Of a DNA stretch of 20,007 bases, positions 14,950 through 20,007 are shown in pieces; positions within the stretch are counted from its first letter, which is position 1; each line of letters opens with the position of its first letter. A program made the translations under genes and the position numbers. Source of the stretch: Candidatus Parvarchaeota archaeon (GTDB lineage Archaea; Nanobdellota; Nanobdellia; Parvarchaeales; Parvarchaeaceae); contig DAHXLI010000033.1 of NCBI GenBank assembly GCA_027366075.1, forward strand, positions 1-20,007, given 5' to 3'. A model generated the notes under the pieces. The model did not search any database. It saw only the letters and a list, made by a program, of their open reading frames with translations, and was not told where the DNA came from.

Positions 14950-15284
14950 CCTGCGCGCTTCAATAAGGCAACTAATTTTTGTGCTGAGGACAGGTCTCCA
15001 GAAACTTTAAGTTTACCAAAGAGAAATGCTCTTACTCCATCTAGTTTTCCATTTAAAACATCTTCTAATACCTGATCGACCGCTACGAAAGTAGTTTTAG
15101 CATCAGGAACCTCACCTTCGTTCAGGGAAATAGAACCATCCTCATTAAATTGTATATAATAAGCCGCACCATCGGAAGGTTTAAATTGAAATTTAAGCGG
15201 GTTCCAAGCTTTTCCGTCATTTTTAAGATCGTCTTTAGAATTGAATCTATCTATTAGACCCTTCATAGCATCGTGTGAAACCAT
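14946..15284 (-). CDS. SCP2 sterol-binding-domain protein
   Basis: This 112-residue single-domain protein of the SCP-2 family has a hydrophobic pocket that binds lipids or fatty acyl-CoA. Features seen: an N-terminal helix (MKGLIDRFN), strands FQFKPSDGAAYYIQF and GSISLNEGE, and DAKTTFVAVDQVLEDVLNG. The family's closing block GKLKVSGDLSSAQKLVALLK is at about residues 90-110. It most likely carries or shields acyl-CoA for the enzymes encoded directly downstream (inference). It is the first gene of a three-gene unit with the dehydrogenase/hydratase fusion and thiolase. A TATA-like box at 15305-15314, right after the acyl-CoA synthetase stop, gives it its own leaderless promoter. Confidence 0.85.
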   Translation of the reverse strand: MVSHDAMKGLIDRFNSKDDLKNDGKAWNPLKFQFKPSDGAAYYIQFNEDGSISLNEGEVPDAKTTFVAVDQVLEDVLNGKLDGVRAFLFGKLKVSGDLSSAQKLVALLKRAG

Positions 15285-15304
15285 AATAATACTAATACGG
15301 CGAC

Positions 15305-15314
15305 GTTAATAAAT
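15305..15314 (-). promoter_or_regulatory. TATA-like box for the SCP2-fusion-thiolase operon
   Basis: ATTTATTAAC on the minus strand is centred 25 bases before the SCP2 ATG. It sits between the synthetase stop and SCP2, so the downstream unit can be transcribed independently. Confidence 0.5.
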
Positions 15315-15315
15315 G

Positions 15316-16932
15316 TTAAATGTGATTTCTTAATTCCTTCTTATCGACTTTCCCTGTGCTTGTTTTAGGAAGTGACTCTGTGAAGATTATCTTGTCGGGT
15401 ATCCACCATTTTTGTATCCTGCCTGTCTGCAAGTATTTCTGCAGATGGTCGAATATATCCTTATCGACAACTTCGCCCCTTTTTACTATAAACGCAACGG
15501 GTCTTTCGCCCCATTTCTCGCTCGGCATGCCGACTACTGCTACCTCACTTACCTTTTCGTTATCGCTTATGGCGTTTTCTATAACAAGTGTGGGGATGAA
15601 TTCTCCACCGCTTTTTACGGCGTCTTTTTCCCTGTCGACTATGTGGATATAACCGTGAGTATCTACCACACCAAGGTCATCCGTATGCAACCAGCCGCCG
15701 TGCCATAATTCGGGCGTTCTTTCCGGCTCTTTGTAATATTCTCTTGTAAGCCAAGGCGACCGTACAACTATCTCTCCTACGCTCTTTCCGTCCCGAGGTA
15801 ATTCTTTCATGTCTTTATTTACTATTTTGACTTCAACCAAAGGCATCGGCAACCCGGCACTCAAACGAAACTCGTCTTTTTGGTCTTCAGGCAAGTTTGC
15901 GACATAGTCGCTAAACGTGGCTATAGAAATCACTGGTCCGGTTTCTGAAAGACCATAACCGCCGATTACGGTTATACCCAATTCTTTGGCTCGGGTTGCA
16001 AGTCCCTTCTGGAGCGCTGCGCCGCCTATTATGACCTTCCAATTCTTTAGATAGTCTTTGTACTGCGTTATTTTCGGCGAGCTTAGTATCATGTTTAGTA
16101 TTACGGGGACCATAGCGGAAAACGTGACCTTCTCATTTTTTATGAGTTCGAGGATGGTGTCTACATCATATTTACCGGCAAGAATGTATTTGTTCCCTGC
16201 TAAAAGTCCAGCGTATGGCATGCCCCACTGATGTACGTGGAACAAGGGGACTGCAGTGAGGAATACATCTTTATCCGTAAGATTAAGCGGCGGTGAATGC
16301 ACGACTGCGGAAACGGCTAGCGCGTGAAGTACTAAGTTTCTATGCGTAAACGTCACGCCTTTTGGCATACCCGTAGTACCTGAAGTGTAAAATATGGTTG
16401 CGATAGTGTCCTCATCAATATCTGGAAATTCGTATTCCTTATCCAAGATTAAGTCTTCATAATTGTAAAATGGACTTAAAGAGCTCTTTACCTCCCCTTT
16501 ATCTTCGTTGTATATTATCCATCCTTTTATAAAATTAAAAAGGTCTTTATTCGGCTCTATTATAGGTACGAACTCGTCTCTTACGATCACATATTTGTCG
16601 CCTGCGTGATTCATCGTATAATATATTAGTTCCGGCGGATAACGTATATTCACCGTGTGCAAAATGGCCCCGAGCATAGGGACCGCAAAATACGCTTCCA
16701 AATAGCGATCCGTATCCCAGTCTAGTACAGCGACGATATCCCCCTTCTTCACACCTAATTTTTCTAAACCGGCCGCAAGTCCCTTGACGCGTTTGAAGAA
16801 TTTTTCGTAAGAATATCTTTCCTTATTCGCATAAAGAATCTCCCTGTCTCCAAAATTTCTTACAGAATTTATGAATAGATTTTTTAGAGTTAATTTTGAA
16901 GGGTAGTACTCGTCCATCTCTAGTGGTCTCAT
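15316..16932 (-). CDS. Fatty acyl-CoA synthetase (AMP-forming)
   Basis: This 538-residue member of the adenylate-forming superfamily activates fatty acids with ATP and CoA to acyl-CoA and AMP, the entry step for the pathway encoded downstream. It shows the P-loop motif YTSGTTGMPKG (about 182-192), VPLFHVHQWGMPYAG, the GGYGLSETGPV adenine motif, the WLHTDDLG hinge-side motif with DREKDAVKSGGEFI, and the C-terminal catalytic lysine in PKTSTGKVDKKEL. Sequence style matches archaeal medium-chain acyl-CoA ligases, but chain length is uncertain. A TTG at 16968 would overlap the stop of the upstream zinc-binding gene by four bases and add 12 residues. The ATG at 16932 (MRPLEMDEYYPSKLTLKNL) agrees with the usual start of relatives. 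Confidence 0.93.
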   Translation of the reverse strand: MRPLEMDEYYPSKLTLKNLFINSVRNFGDREILYANKERYSYEKFFKRVKGLAAGLEKLGVKKGDIVAVLDWDTDRYLEAYFAVPMLGAILHTVNIRYPPELIYYTMNHAGDKYVIVRDEFVPIIEPNKDLFNFIKGWIIYNEDKGEVKSSLSPFYNYEDLILDKEYEFPDIDEDTIATIFYTSGTTGMPKGVTFTHRNLVLHALAVSAVVHSPPLNLTDKDVFLTAVPLFHVHQWGMPYAGLLAGNKYILAGKYDVDTILELIKNEKVTFSAMVPVILNMILSSPKITQYKDYLKNWKVIIGGAALQKGLATRAKELGITVIGGYGLSETGPVISIATFSDYVANLPEDQKDEFRLSAGLPMPLVEVKIVNKDMKELPRDGKSVGEIVVRSPWLTREYYKEPERTPELWHGGWLHTDDLGVVDTHGYIHIVDREKDAVKSGGEFIPTLVIENAISDNEKVSEVAVVGMPSEKWGERPVAFIVKRGEVVDKDIFDHLQKYLQTGRIQKWWIPDKIIFTESLPKTSTGKVDKKELRNHI

Positions 16933-16964
16933 TTTAACAATATAAGCGTTGTCGGATTTCAGAA

Positions 16965-17198
16965 TCAAAAGAGTTTTATTTTGGATTCGTAGTCTATGCG
17001 GTTATCCCGCTTTTCTTCGGGGGTTGCGTCCCTTATCGAGCTGTCCTTGGCGCAATCGCGGTGGATATGAAAGTTGCTATCTGCCCATGGAAACGAAATG
17101 CATAATACCTCCTCTCCTTCTTCGATAGGCTTATCACAAGATGCGCATTTCCAAGCTTTCCCATTGCATTCTTCGCAGAAATTTAGTGTGAATGCCAT
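16965..17198 (-). CDS. Small zinc-finger-like protein
   Basis: This 77-residue protein is rich in metal-binding residues: C8-x2-C11, C18-x2-C21 (CASC), C33 and HIHRDC (H44, H46, C49). The C-x2-C...H-x2-C arrangement from 18 to 49 resembles a treble-clef or LIM/PARP-type zinc site. The tail (RDATPEEKRDNRIDYES) is charged and probably disordered. A nucleic-acid or protein contact role is possible, but no family is recognised. It lies 24 bases after the GNAT gene and directly before the acyl-CoA synthetase in the same direction, so the three are likely co-transcribed. Confidence 0.7.
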   Translation of the reverse strand: MAFTLNFCEECNGKAWKCASCDKPIEEGEEVLCISFPWADSNFHIHRDCAKDSSIRDATPEEKRDNRIDYESKIKLF

Positions 17199-17222
17199 TG
17201 TAAATTTTATCCGCTTCTGAAC

Positions 17223-17504
17223 TTATACCAGTTCTAGCGCGTATTCCGCATGTTCTCTTATGAAGTGCACGATGTAAGGGCAGTCTGGCTTAACTTTAAG
17301 GCCTTTCTTCTTAGCGAAAGCAAATGCCTCCTCTGCCAGCTCTGCTGCCGCCCCATAACCCCTGTCTTCAACTGGCGTAAAGGTGTGATAAATTACCATT
17401 ATCTTGCCTTTTATCTTATAAAGAAGTTCTGCCTCTCCGTGCGAAGTTTTAAGCGACATCCTTCCAGATTGTTTGTTTACTATTGATATAATATCACGCG
17501 ACAT
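17223..17504 (-). CDS. GNAT-family acetyltransferase, COG2388/YjdJ-like
   Basis: This 93-residue protein is the minimal GNAT version. A first strand pair (GEAELLYKIKGKIMVIYHTF) leads to the acetyl-CoA loop DRGYGAAAELAEEAFAFA, a short form of the R/Q-x-x-G-x-G/A motif. The family's ending KVKPDCPYIVHFIREHAEYALELV follows. The substrate of this family is unsettled. It is paralogous to the fragment at 3-137. An alternative ATG at 17513 adds MTI. Its start overlaps the end of the upstream charged-protein gene by 11 bases, so translation is probably coupled. Confidence 0.85.
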   Translation of the reverse strand: MSRDIISIVNKQSGRMSLKTSHGEAELLYKIKGKIMVIYHTFTPVEDRGYGAAAELAEEAFAFAKKKGLKVKPDCPYIVHFIREHAEYALELV

Positions 17505-17661
17505 AATTGTCATCAGATTCGGTATTGTCGATCCTTCCGTCTTCTTCCTCTTCCTCCTCTAATGATTCATCATCCGTTGGCTCGTCTAAGACGTCGACCT
17601 CATCTTCTACTTTTAGAACTTCTTTCTTCGCTTCGACTTTCTTTTTGGCCTTCTTTTTCAT
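17494..17661 (-). CDS. Short, highly charged protein (basic head, acidic tail)
   Basis: A 55-residue frame reads MKKKAKKKVEAKKEVLKVED and then turns strongly acidic (DEPTDDESLEEEEEEDGRID), ending DDNYVA. Such a bipolar, low-complexity chain is likely disordered. No family can be named. Support for expression comes from ATATTAAAAT at 17683-17692, centred 26 bases before the ATG, and from the 11-base overlap with the next gene in the same direction. The opposite strand of this stretch gives a serine-rich frame that is only its mirror image. Confidence 0.6.
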   Translation of the reverse strand: MKKKAKKKVEAKKEVLKVEDEVDVLDEPTDDESLEEEEEEDGRIDNTESDDNYVA

Positions 17662-17682
17662 AGTAATGCTTATAGTCTGTCA

Positions 17683-17692
17683 ATTTTAATAT
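17683..17692 (-). promoter_or_regulatory. TATA-like box for the charged protein-GNAT-zinc protein-synthetase unit
   Basis: ATATTAAAAT on the minus strand is centred 26 bases before the ATG at 17661. All genes from there to the acyl-CoA synthetase run the same way with short gaps or overlaps, so this may be the main promoter of that unit. Confidence 0.45.
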
Positions 17693-17745
17693 CTTTTGTC
17701 TCGATGCAATTTAGTGCATATAAATTAAAAGTCCTTTATTTACGG

Positions 17746-17755
17746 TTATTTATAT
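17746..17755 (+). promoter_or_regulatory. TATA-like box for the glycoside hydrolase gene
   Basis: TTATTTATAT is centred about 46 bases before the ATG at 17797 and predicts a leader of about 20 bases. An AAGGTAG purine stretch (about 17779-17785) could serve as ribosome binding site. Confidence 0.45.
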
Positions 17756-17796
17756 CTATTCTCATCTCATAAGACTGTAAGGTAGAGTTTAAGAGT

Positions 17797-18873
17797 ATGA
17801 CAAATCTATCTCTAAAAATAGGCCAGAATGGGCGGCTTAATGCCGCAAAAGCTATAATAGACTCCTGCAGAAGCGACTTGGGATTCTATGCAAGCACGGG
17901 CCTTTATAAGTACGAATACTGGACCAGAGACCTCTCCTATTGCCTAGAAGGGCTTTTAGAGGCGGGATATAGAACTAGCGTAAAGACGGCTCTTAAAAAG
18001 ATATGGAGCAAACAAAGACCTAGCGGGAAAGCGCCGGTACTTTTCATCGAAGACTTTATAGCATGGTTTGGTAATTCTCTGAAACTAGGACGAGCAAAAT
18101 CCCTTCCGAAAACCCTTAGCGGCCTAGAAGCGGTATTGAACAGTCTTTTTCACGTAGCCGATCCAACGCCACACGCGGTGCTCGCTACATACGAATTCGC
18201 AAACCGTTCTAATGACAAAAATTTAACGTCAGATTTGGCCGCTAATTTAAAAACGGCTTTAAGGTATATAGAGAAAAACCGAAAAGACGGGTTGATTATC
18301 GGTTGTGACTGGCGTGATCTCATGCCAGAATTAAGAGACAAAGCGCTTCTTTCAAACCAGTGCCTGCTTTACCGTATATACACCTTAATGGGGGAAGAAA
18401 TTAAGGCAGGGGATTTAAAAAACAGAATAAACGATGAGTTCTGGAACGGGGAGTATTATGTCTCCAGCAAAGGGGGCAGGGACTTTGATGTGCTCGGCAC
18501 GGCACTTGCGGTTGAATGGGGCATAGTTGAAAAAGAACGTTACGGTAAACTTTTTGAAATGTTCAAGAAATCGACAACGAAATACGGGATAAGAAACATG
18601 CTACTTATCGACGAAAGACCCGCTGGGAAAAAGACAAAGGTCCCGGAATGCGACCAGTACGGAACGATATGGTCTTTTGCAGCCTACCGCGCTGTCCTAG
18701 CATTGGACAAGATGGGACACAGCGACTTCGCCAAGGAAGAGTTACGGAAACTGGAAAGACTAGAAGGGTTTAATGAATGGTACGACCCTTCATCCGGGAA
18801 ACCGCTTGGAAGCAATGAGCAGCTTTGGAGCGCAGCTGCTTATCTTGAAGCCGCGAGGAAGATATATCGGTAA
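17797..18873 (+). CDS. Glycoside hydrolase of (alpha/alpha)6-barrel type (GH63/GH15-like)
   Basis: This 358-residue helical protein has blocks typical of six-hairpin glycosidases. KYEYWTRDLSYCLEGLLEAG at about 38-57 is the W-x-RD entry motif. GCDWRDLMPEL (169-179) carries a candidate catalytic acid (D171 or D174). The end reads NEWYDPSSGKPLGSNEQLWS (326-345), where E327 is a candidate base and the Q-x-W-S-A-A end is shared by amylo-alpha-1,6-glucosidase, GH63 and mannosylglycerate hydrolase-like enzymes. It is shorter than most glucoamylases, consisting of the catalytic barrel only. There is no signal peptide, so it is cytoplasmic and may act on stored glycan, trehalose-like or compatible-solute substrates. 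The exact bond cut is unknown. It stands alone, divergent from the charged-protein unit. Confidence 0.75.
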   Translation: MTNLSLKIGQNGRLNAAKAIIDSCRSDLGFYASTGLYKYEYWTRDLSYCLEGLLEAGYRTSVKTALKKIWSKQRPSGKAPVLFIEDFIAWFGNSLKLGRAKSLPKTLSGLEAVLNSLFHVADPTPHAVLATYEFANRSNDKNLTSDLAANLKTALRYIEKNRKDGLIIGCDWRDLMPELRDKALLSNQCLLYRIYTLMGEEIKAGDLKNRINDEFWNGEYYVSSKGGRDFDVLGTALAVEWGIVEKERYGKLFEMFKKSTTKYGIRNMLLIDERPAGKKTKVPECDQYGTIWSFAAYRAVLALDKMGHSDFAKEELRKLERLEGFNEWYDPSSGKPLGSNEQLWSAAAYLEAARKIYR

Positions 18874-19027
18874 GAAATAATTATTTAATTACGCCATAGT
18901 GCTTGGACACATCGGCGTCTTTAGACTTTTTCGAGGTTTTCTATCATCTGGTAAATGCTATATTTGATATTTAAGACTTAAAATTCAGAGTCATATGGAA
19001 ATAAACGTATTTTTAGGTCTTTAAGAA

Positions 19028-19414
19028 TCAGAAGAAAATTACCTGCAAAAACACGATAACTATTGTAACAAAGACTGCCGACCAGACAGAGTAAACATGT
19101 ATCCACATAGATCTTACGAGGTCTTGCATGTGCTGTTTTTTATTCTTTACCCGCCCTTGTTCGTTCCTTGTGCCACGAAAGTCGTATCTCCCGCTCATGC
19201 CAAAACCCGCACAGAAATGGAAGTATCCCTGGTAAAGTCCTTCAAAACCTAAATACATAGGAAAGACTAGAACGACAAACCAAAGTGTAGAAAAATTGTA
19301 GACATAAAGCAAGTAGAAAAGTATCGCCGTTAAGATAAAGCCGCTCGCACCTAGCGCATAGCGTTTCCTTATCTCATTTTTGCCTATGTTGCATATGCCA
19401 GGTTTGTAAAGCAT
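19028..19414 (-). CDS. Small membrane protein, C-N-x-G...E-x-R family
   Basis: This 128-residue protein begins KPGICNIGKNEIRKRYALGA, a pattern I know from a widespread group of uncharacterised small membrane proteins (CN-x-G-x-x-E-x-x-x-R, then two helices and FC). Helices are at about 23-40 and 44-63, followed by GYFHFCAGFGMSG (second conserved cysteine C68). A charged stretch (RYDFRGTRNEQGRVKNKKQ) and a third helix near the C-terminus (107-127) come after it, the last probably a local addition. C8 and C68 could pair or bind metal. It starts four bases after the DUF308-like gene, with GAGGT overlapping that gene's stop as ribosome binding site. Confidence 0.65.
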   Translation of the reverse strand: MLYKPGICNIGKNEIRKRYALGASGFILTAILFYLLYVYNFSTLWFVVLVFPMYLGFEGLYQGYFHFCAGFGMSGRYDFRGTRNEQGRVKNKKQHMQDLVRSMWIHVYSVWSAVFVTIVIVFLQVIFF

Positions 19415-19418
19415 AGAT

Positions 19419-19622
19419 TTACCTCAATTTCCTCGAAAACGCGAAGATTATTCTTTCCACTCCTATAAGTATCAGCGCCAGGCCCACAAGGTAAACTACC
19501 AACAATAACGCTAGAGTTGGAAAGATTACTATTACAAGACCTACCACCAGTGCTATTATACCAGCAATCAGCGAGGCCCTTTTTACCCAATCTGAGAATG
19601 TAATTGGAGATGCTCTTCTCAT
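19419..19622 (-). CDS. Short DUF308/HdeD-like membrane protein
   Basis: This 67-residue protein has two adjacent hydrophobic helices: ASLIAGIIALVVGLVIVIFP and TLALLLVVYLVGLALILIGV, followed by RIIFAFSRKLR. The G-x-x-x-P between helices and the L-x-G-x-x-x-I-x-x-G-x pattern resemble one repeat of the DUF308 (HdeD) family, which normally has three such hairpins, so this is a single-repeat form. The frame extends to a TTG at 19643, but that codon lies inside the TATA-like box. The ATG at 19622 is exactly one leaderless spacing downstream. It is the first gene of a two-gene unit with the C-N-x-G membrane protein. Confidence 0.65.
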   Translation of the reverse strand: MRRASPITFSDWVKRASLIAGIIALVVGLVIVIFPTLALLLVVYLVGLALILIGVERIIFAFSRKLR

Positions 19623-19642
19623 CTTATGAATAAAACAGCACA

Positions 19643-19652
19643 AATATAAATA
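19643..19652 (-). promoter_or_regulatory. TATA-like box for the small membrane protein operon
   Basis: TATTTATATT on the minus strand is centred 26 bases before the ATG at 19622. It decides that start over the upstream TTG. Confidence 0.55.
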
Positions 19653-19673
19653 CTTGGATATACGGTCTGTGCG

Positions 19674-19979
19674 TTAGAGTATTTCGTCGAGTAATTGCTG
19701 TCGACCAGACTGCACTTTATGTGTATTTTTGACTTTTGACGTGTCGTTCTTCTGGAAAGGCACAAGGCAAATGCTTTCGTAGCCGTTTTTACTTATAGAA
19801 TACTTTTCGTTAATGTGCAAGGAAATGGCTGAAAGCAAGGTATCATCTGAATTGTATAATAATCCATAGAAATCCTCAAGTTTAGTCTGCCTGTACCATT
19901 TACTGAATATCGGCATTGCGGCTAAAGGCGCCAAATACAGGAACGTTTTATATCCATTACCATATCTTATTCCCTTCAT
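19674..19979 (-). CDS. Unrecognised 101-residue protein
   Basis: No family is recognised. The N-terminus (MKGIRYGNGYKTFLYLAPLA) contains a short, moderately hydrophobic stretch (FLYLAPLAAMPIF) that could be a membrane anchor or a buried helix. The rest is polar and mixed (KWYRQTKLEDFYGLLYNSDD, SISKNGYESICLVPFQKND), with a basic, probably loose tail ending QSGRQQLLDEIL. The amino-acid make-up is that of a real protein. The ATG is preceded by an A/T-rich stretch (TATCTATAA) that lies closer to the start than usual for this genome, so promoter assignment is open. The neighbour upstream is outside the window. Confidence 0.55.
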   Translation of the reverse strand: MKGIRYGNGYKTFLYLAPLAAMPIFSKWYRQTKLEDFYGLLYNSDDTLLSAISLHINEKYSISKNGYESICLVPFQKNDTSKVKNTHKVQSGRQQLLDEIL

Positions 19980-20007
19980 AATTAACTACTTATAGATAGT
20001 TCTTCTA

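Noticed and set aside
17507..17689. Plus-strand serine-rich frame
   Set aside because: Mirror of the glutamate/aspartate codons of the charged protein on the minus strand; no promoter of its own.
17704..17719. ATGCA...TGCAT dyad in the divergent region before the glycoside hydrolase
   Set aside because: Arms of only five bases are too short to claim an operator.
18875..18886. Palindrome AAATAATTATTT after the glycoside hydrolase gene
   Set aside because: Pure A/T sequence of this length is expected by chance here, and there is no G/C stem to make a terminator.
1..20007. tRNA, rRNA, CRISPR array, insertion sequence or attachment site
   Set aside because: The gene-free gaps were read for cloverleaf ends, regular repeats and terminal inverted repeats, and none was seen. 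A covariance-model scan would be the decisive test.

Overview
The window looks archaeal. At least nine genes have an A/T-rich TATA-like box centred 25-27 bases upstream of the start codon, so their transcripts would begin at or next to the ATG (leaderless). Internal genes of operons instead have GAGG-type ribosome binding sites. Codon use favours ATA, AGA and AGG. The 3-hydroxyacyl-CoA dehydrogenase/enoyl-CoA hydratase fusion has the domain order usual in archaea. Coding density is high and base composition is moderate. An aerobic or facultative heterotroph, perhaps from Thermoplasmatota or an acidophilic small-genome lineage, would fit, but no rRNA or ribosomal protein is present to settle the lineage.

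Left part (1-5430). The window opens with the end of a small GNAT acetyltransferase. A 385-base stretch with only weak small ORFs follows, then an unrecognised membrane protein. Next comes a decayed dienelactone-hydrolase-like gene, broken by frame changes and a stop. Four accessory-looking genes follow: an HExxH metallopeptidase-like protein, a DUF84 (YjjX-type) inosine/xanthosine triphosphatase, a protein with a phosphoribosyltransferase-like motif, and a GHKL-type ATPase whose C-terminus carries a degenerate zinc-peptidase-like motif (EELTH where HExxH is expected).

Middle (5431-9500). A 14-helix-type MFS exporter stands divergently from a clearly dead MeaB/ArgK GTPase gene. Its P-loop and most family segments can still be read, but across four frame changes and one in-frame stop. 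After it come a two-helix membrane protein, a gamma-class carbonic anhydrase-like protein with all six hallmark residues, and a DUF998 membrane protein.

Right part (9535-17661) is a fatty-acid/acyl-CoA catabolic island. On the plus strand are a PaaI-like hotdog thioesterase, an acyl-CoA dehydrogenase and a CoxG/SRPBCC protein. On the minus strand are acyl-CoA synthetase, an SCP2 lipid carrier, the dehydrogenase/hydratase fusion and thiolase. Together they cover activation, first oxidation, hydration, second oxidation and thiolysis. Electron-transfer flavoprotein genes are not in the window. MeaB normally protects methylmalonyl-CoA mutase in propionyl-CoA use, so its loss suggests that odd-chain or branched products are no longer handled by that route; this is inference. 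Upstream of the synthetase, in the same direction, lie a short highly charged protein, a second COG2388-type GNAT protein and a small zinc-binding protein.

Right end (17797-20007). A glycoside hydrolase of the (alpha/alpha)6-barrel type, two small membrane proteins in an operon (DUF308-like and a C-N-x-G family) and an unrecognised 101-residue protein close the window. No tRNA, rRNA, CRISPR array, insertion sequence or attachment site was seen.
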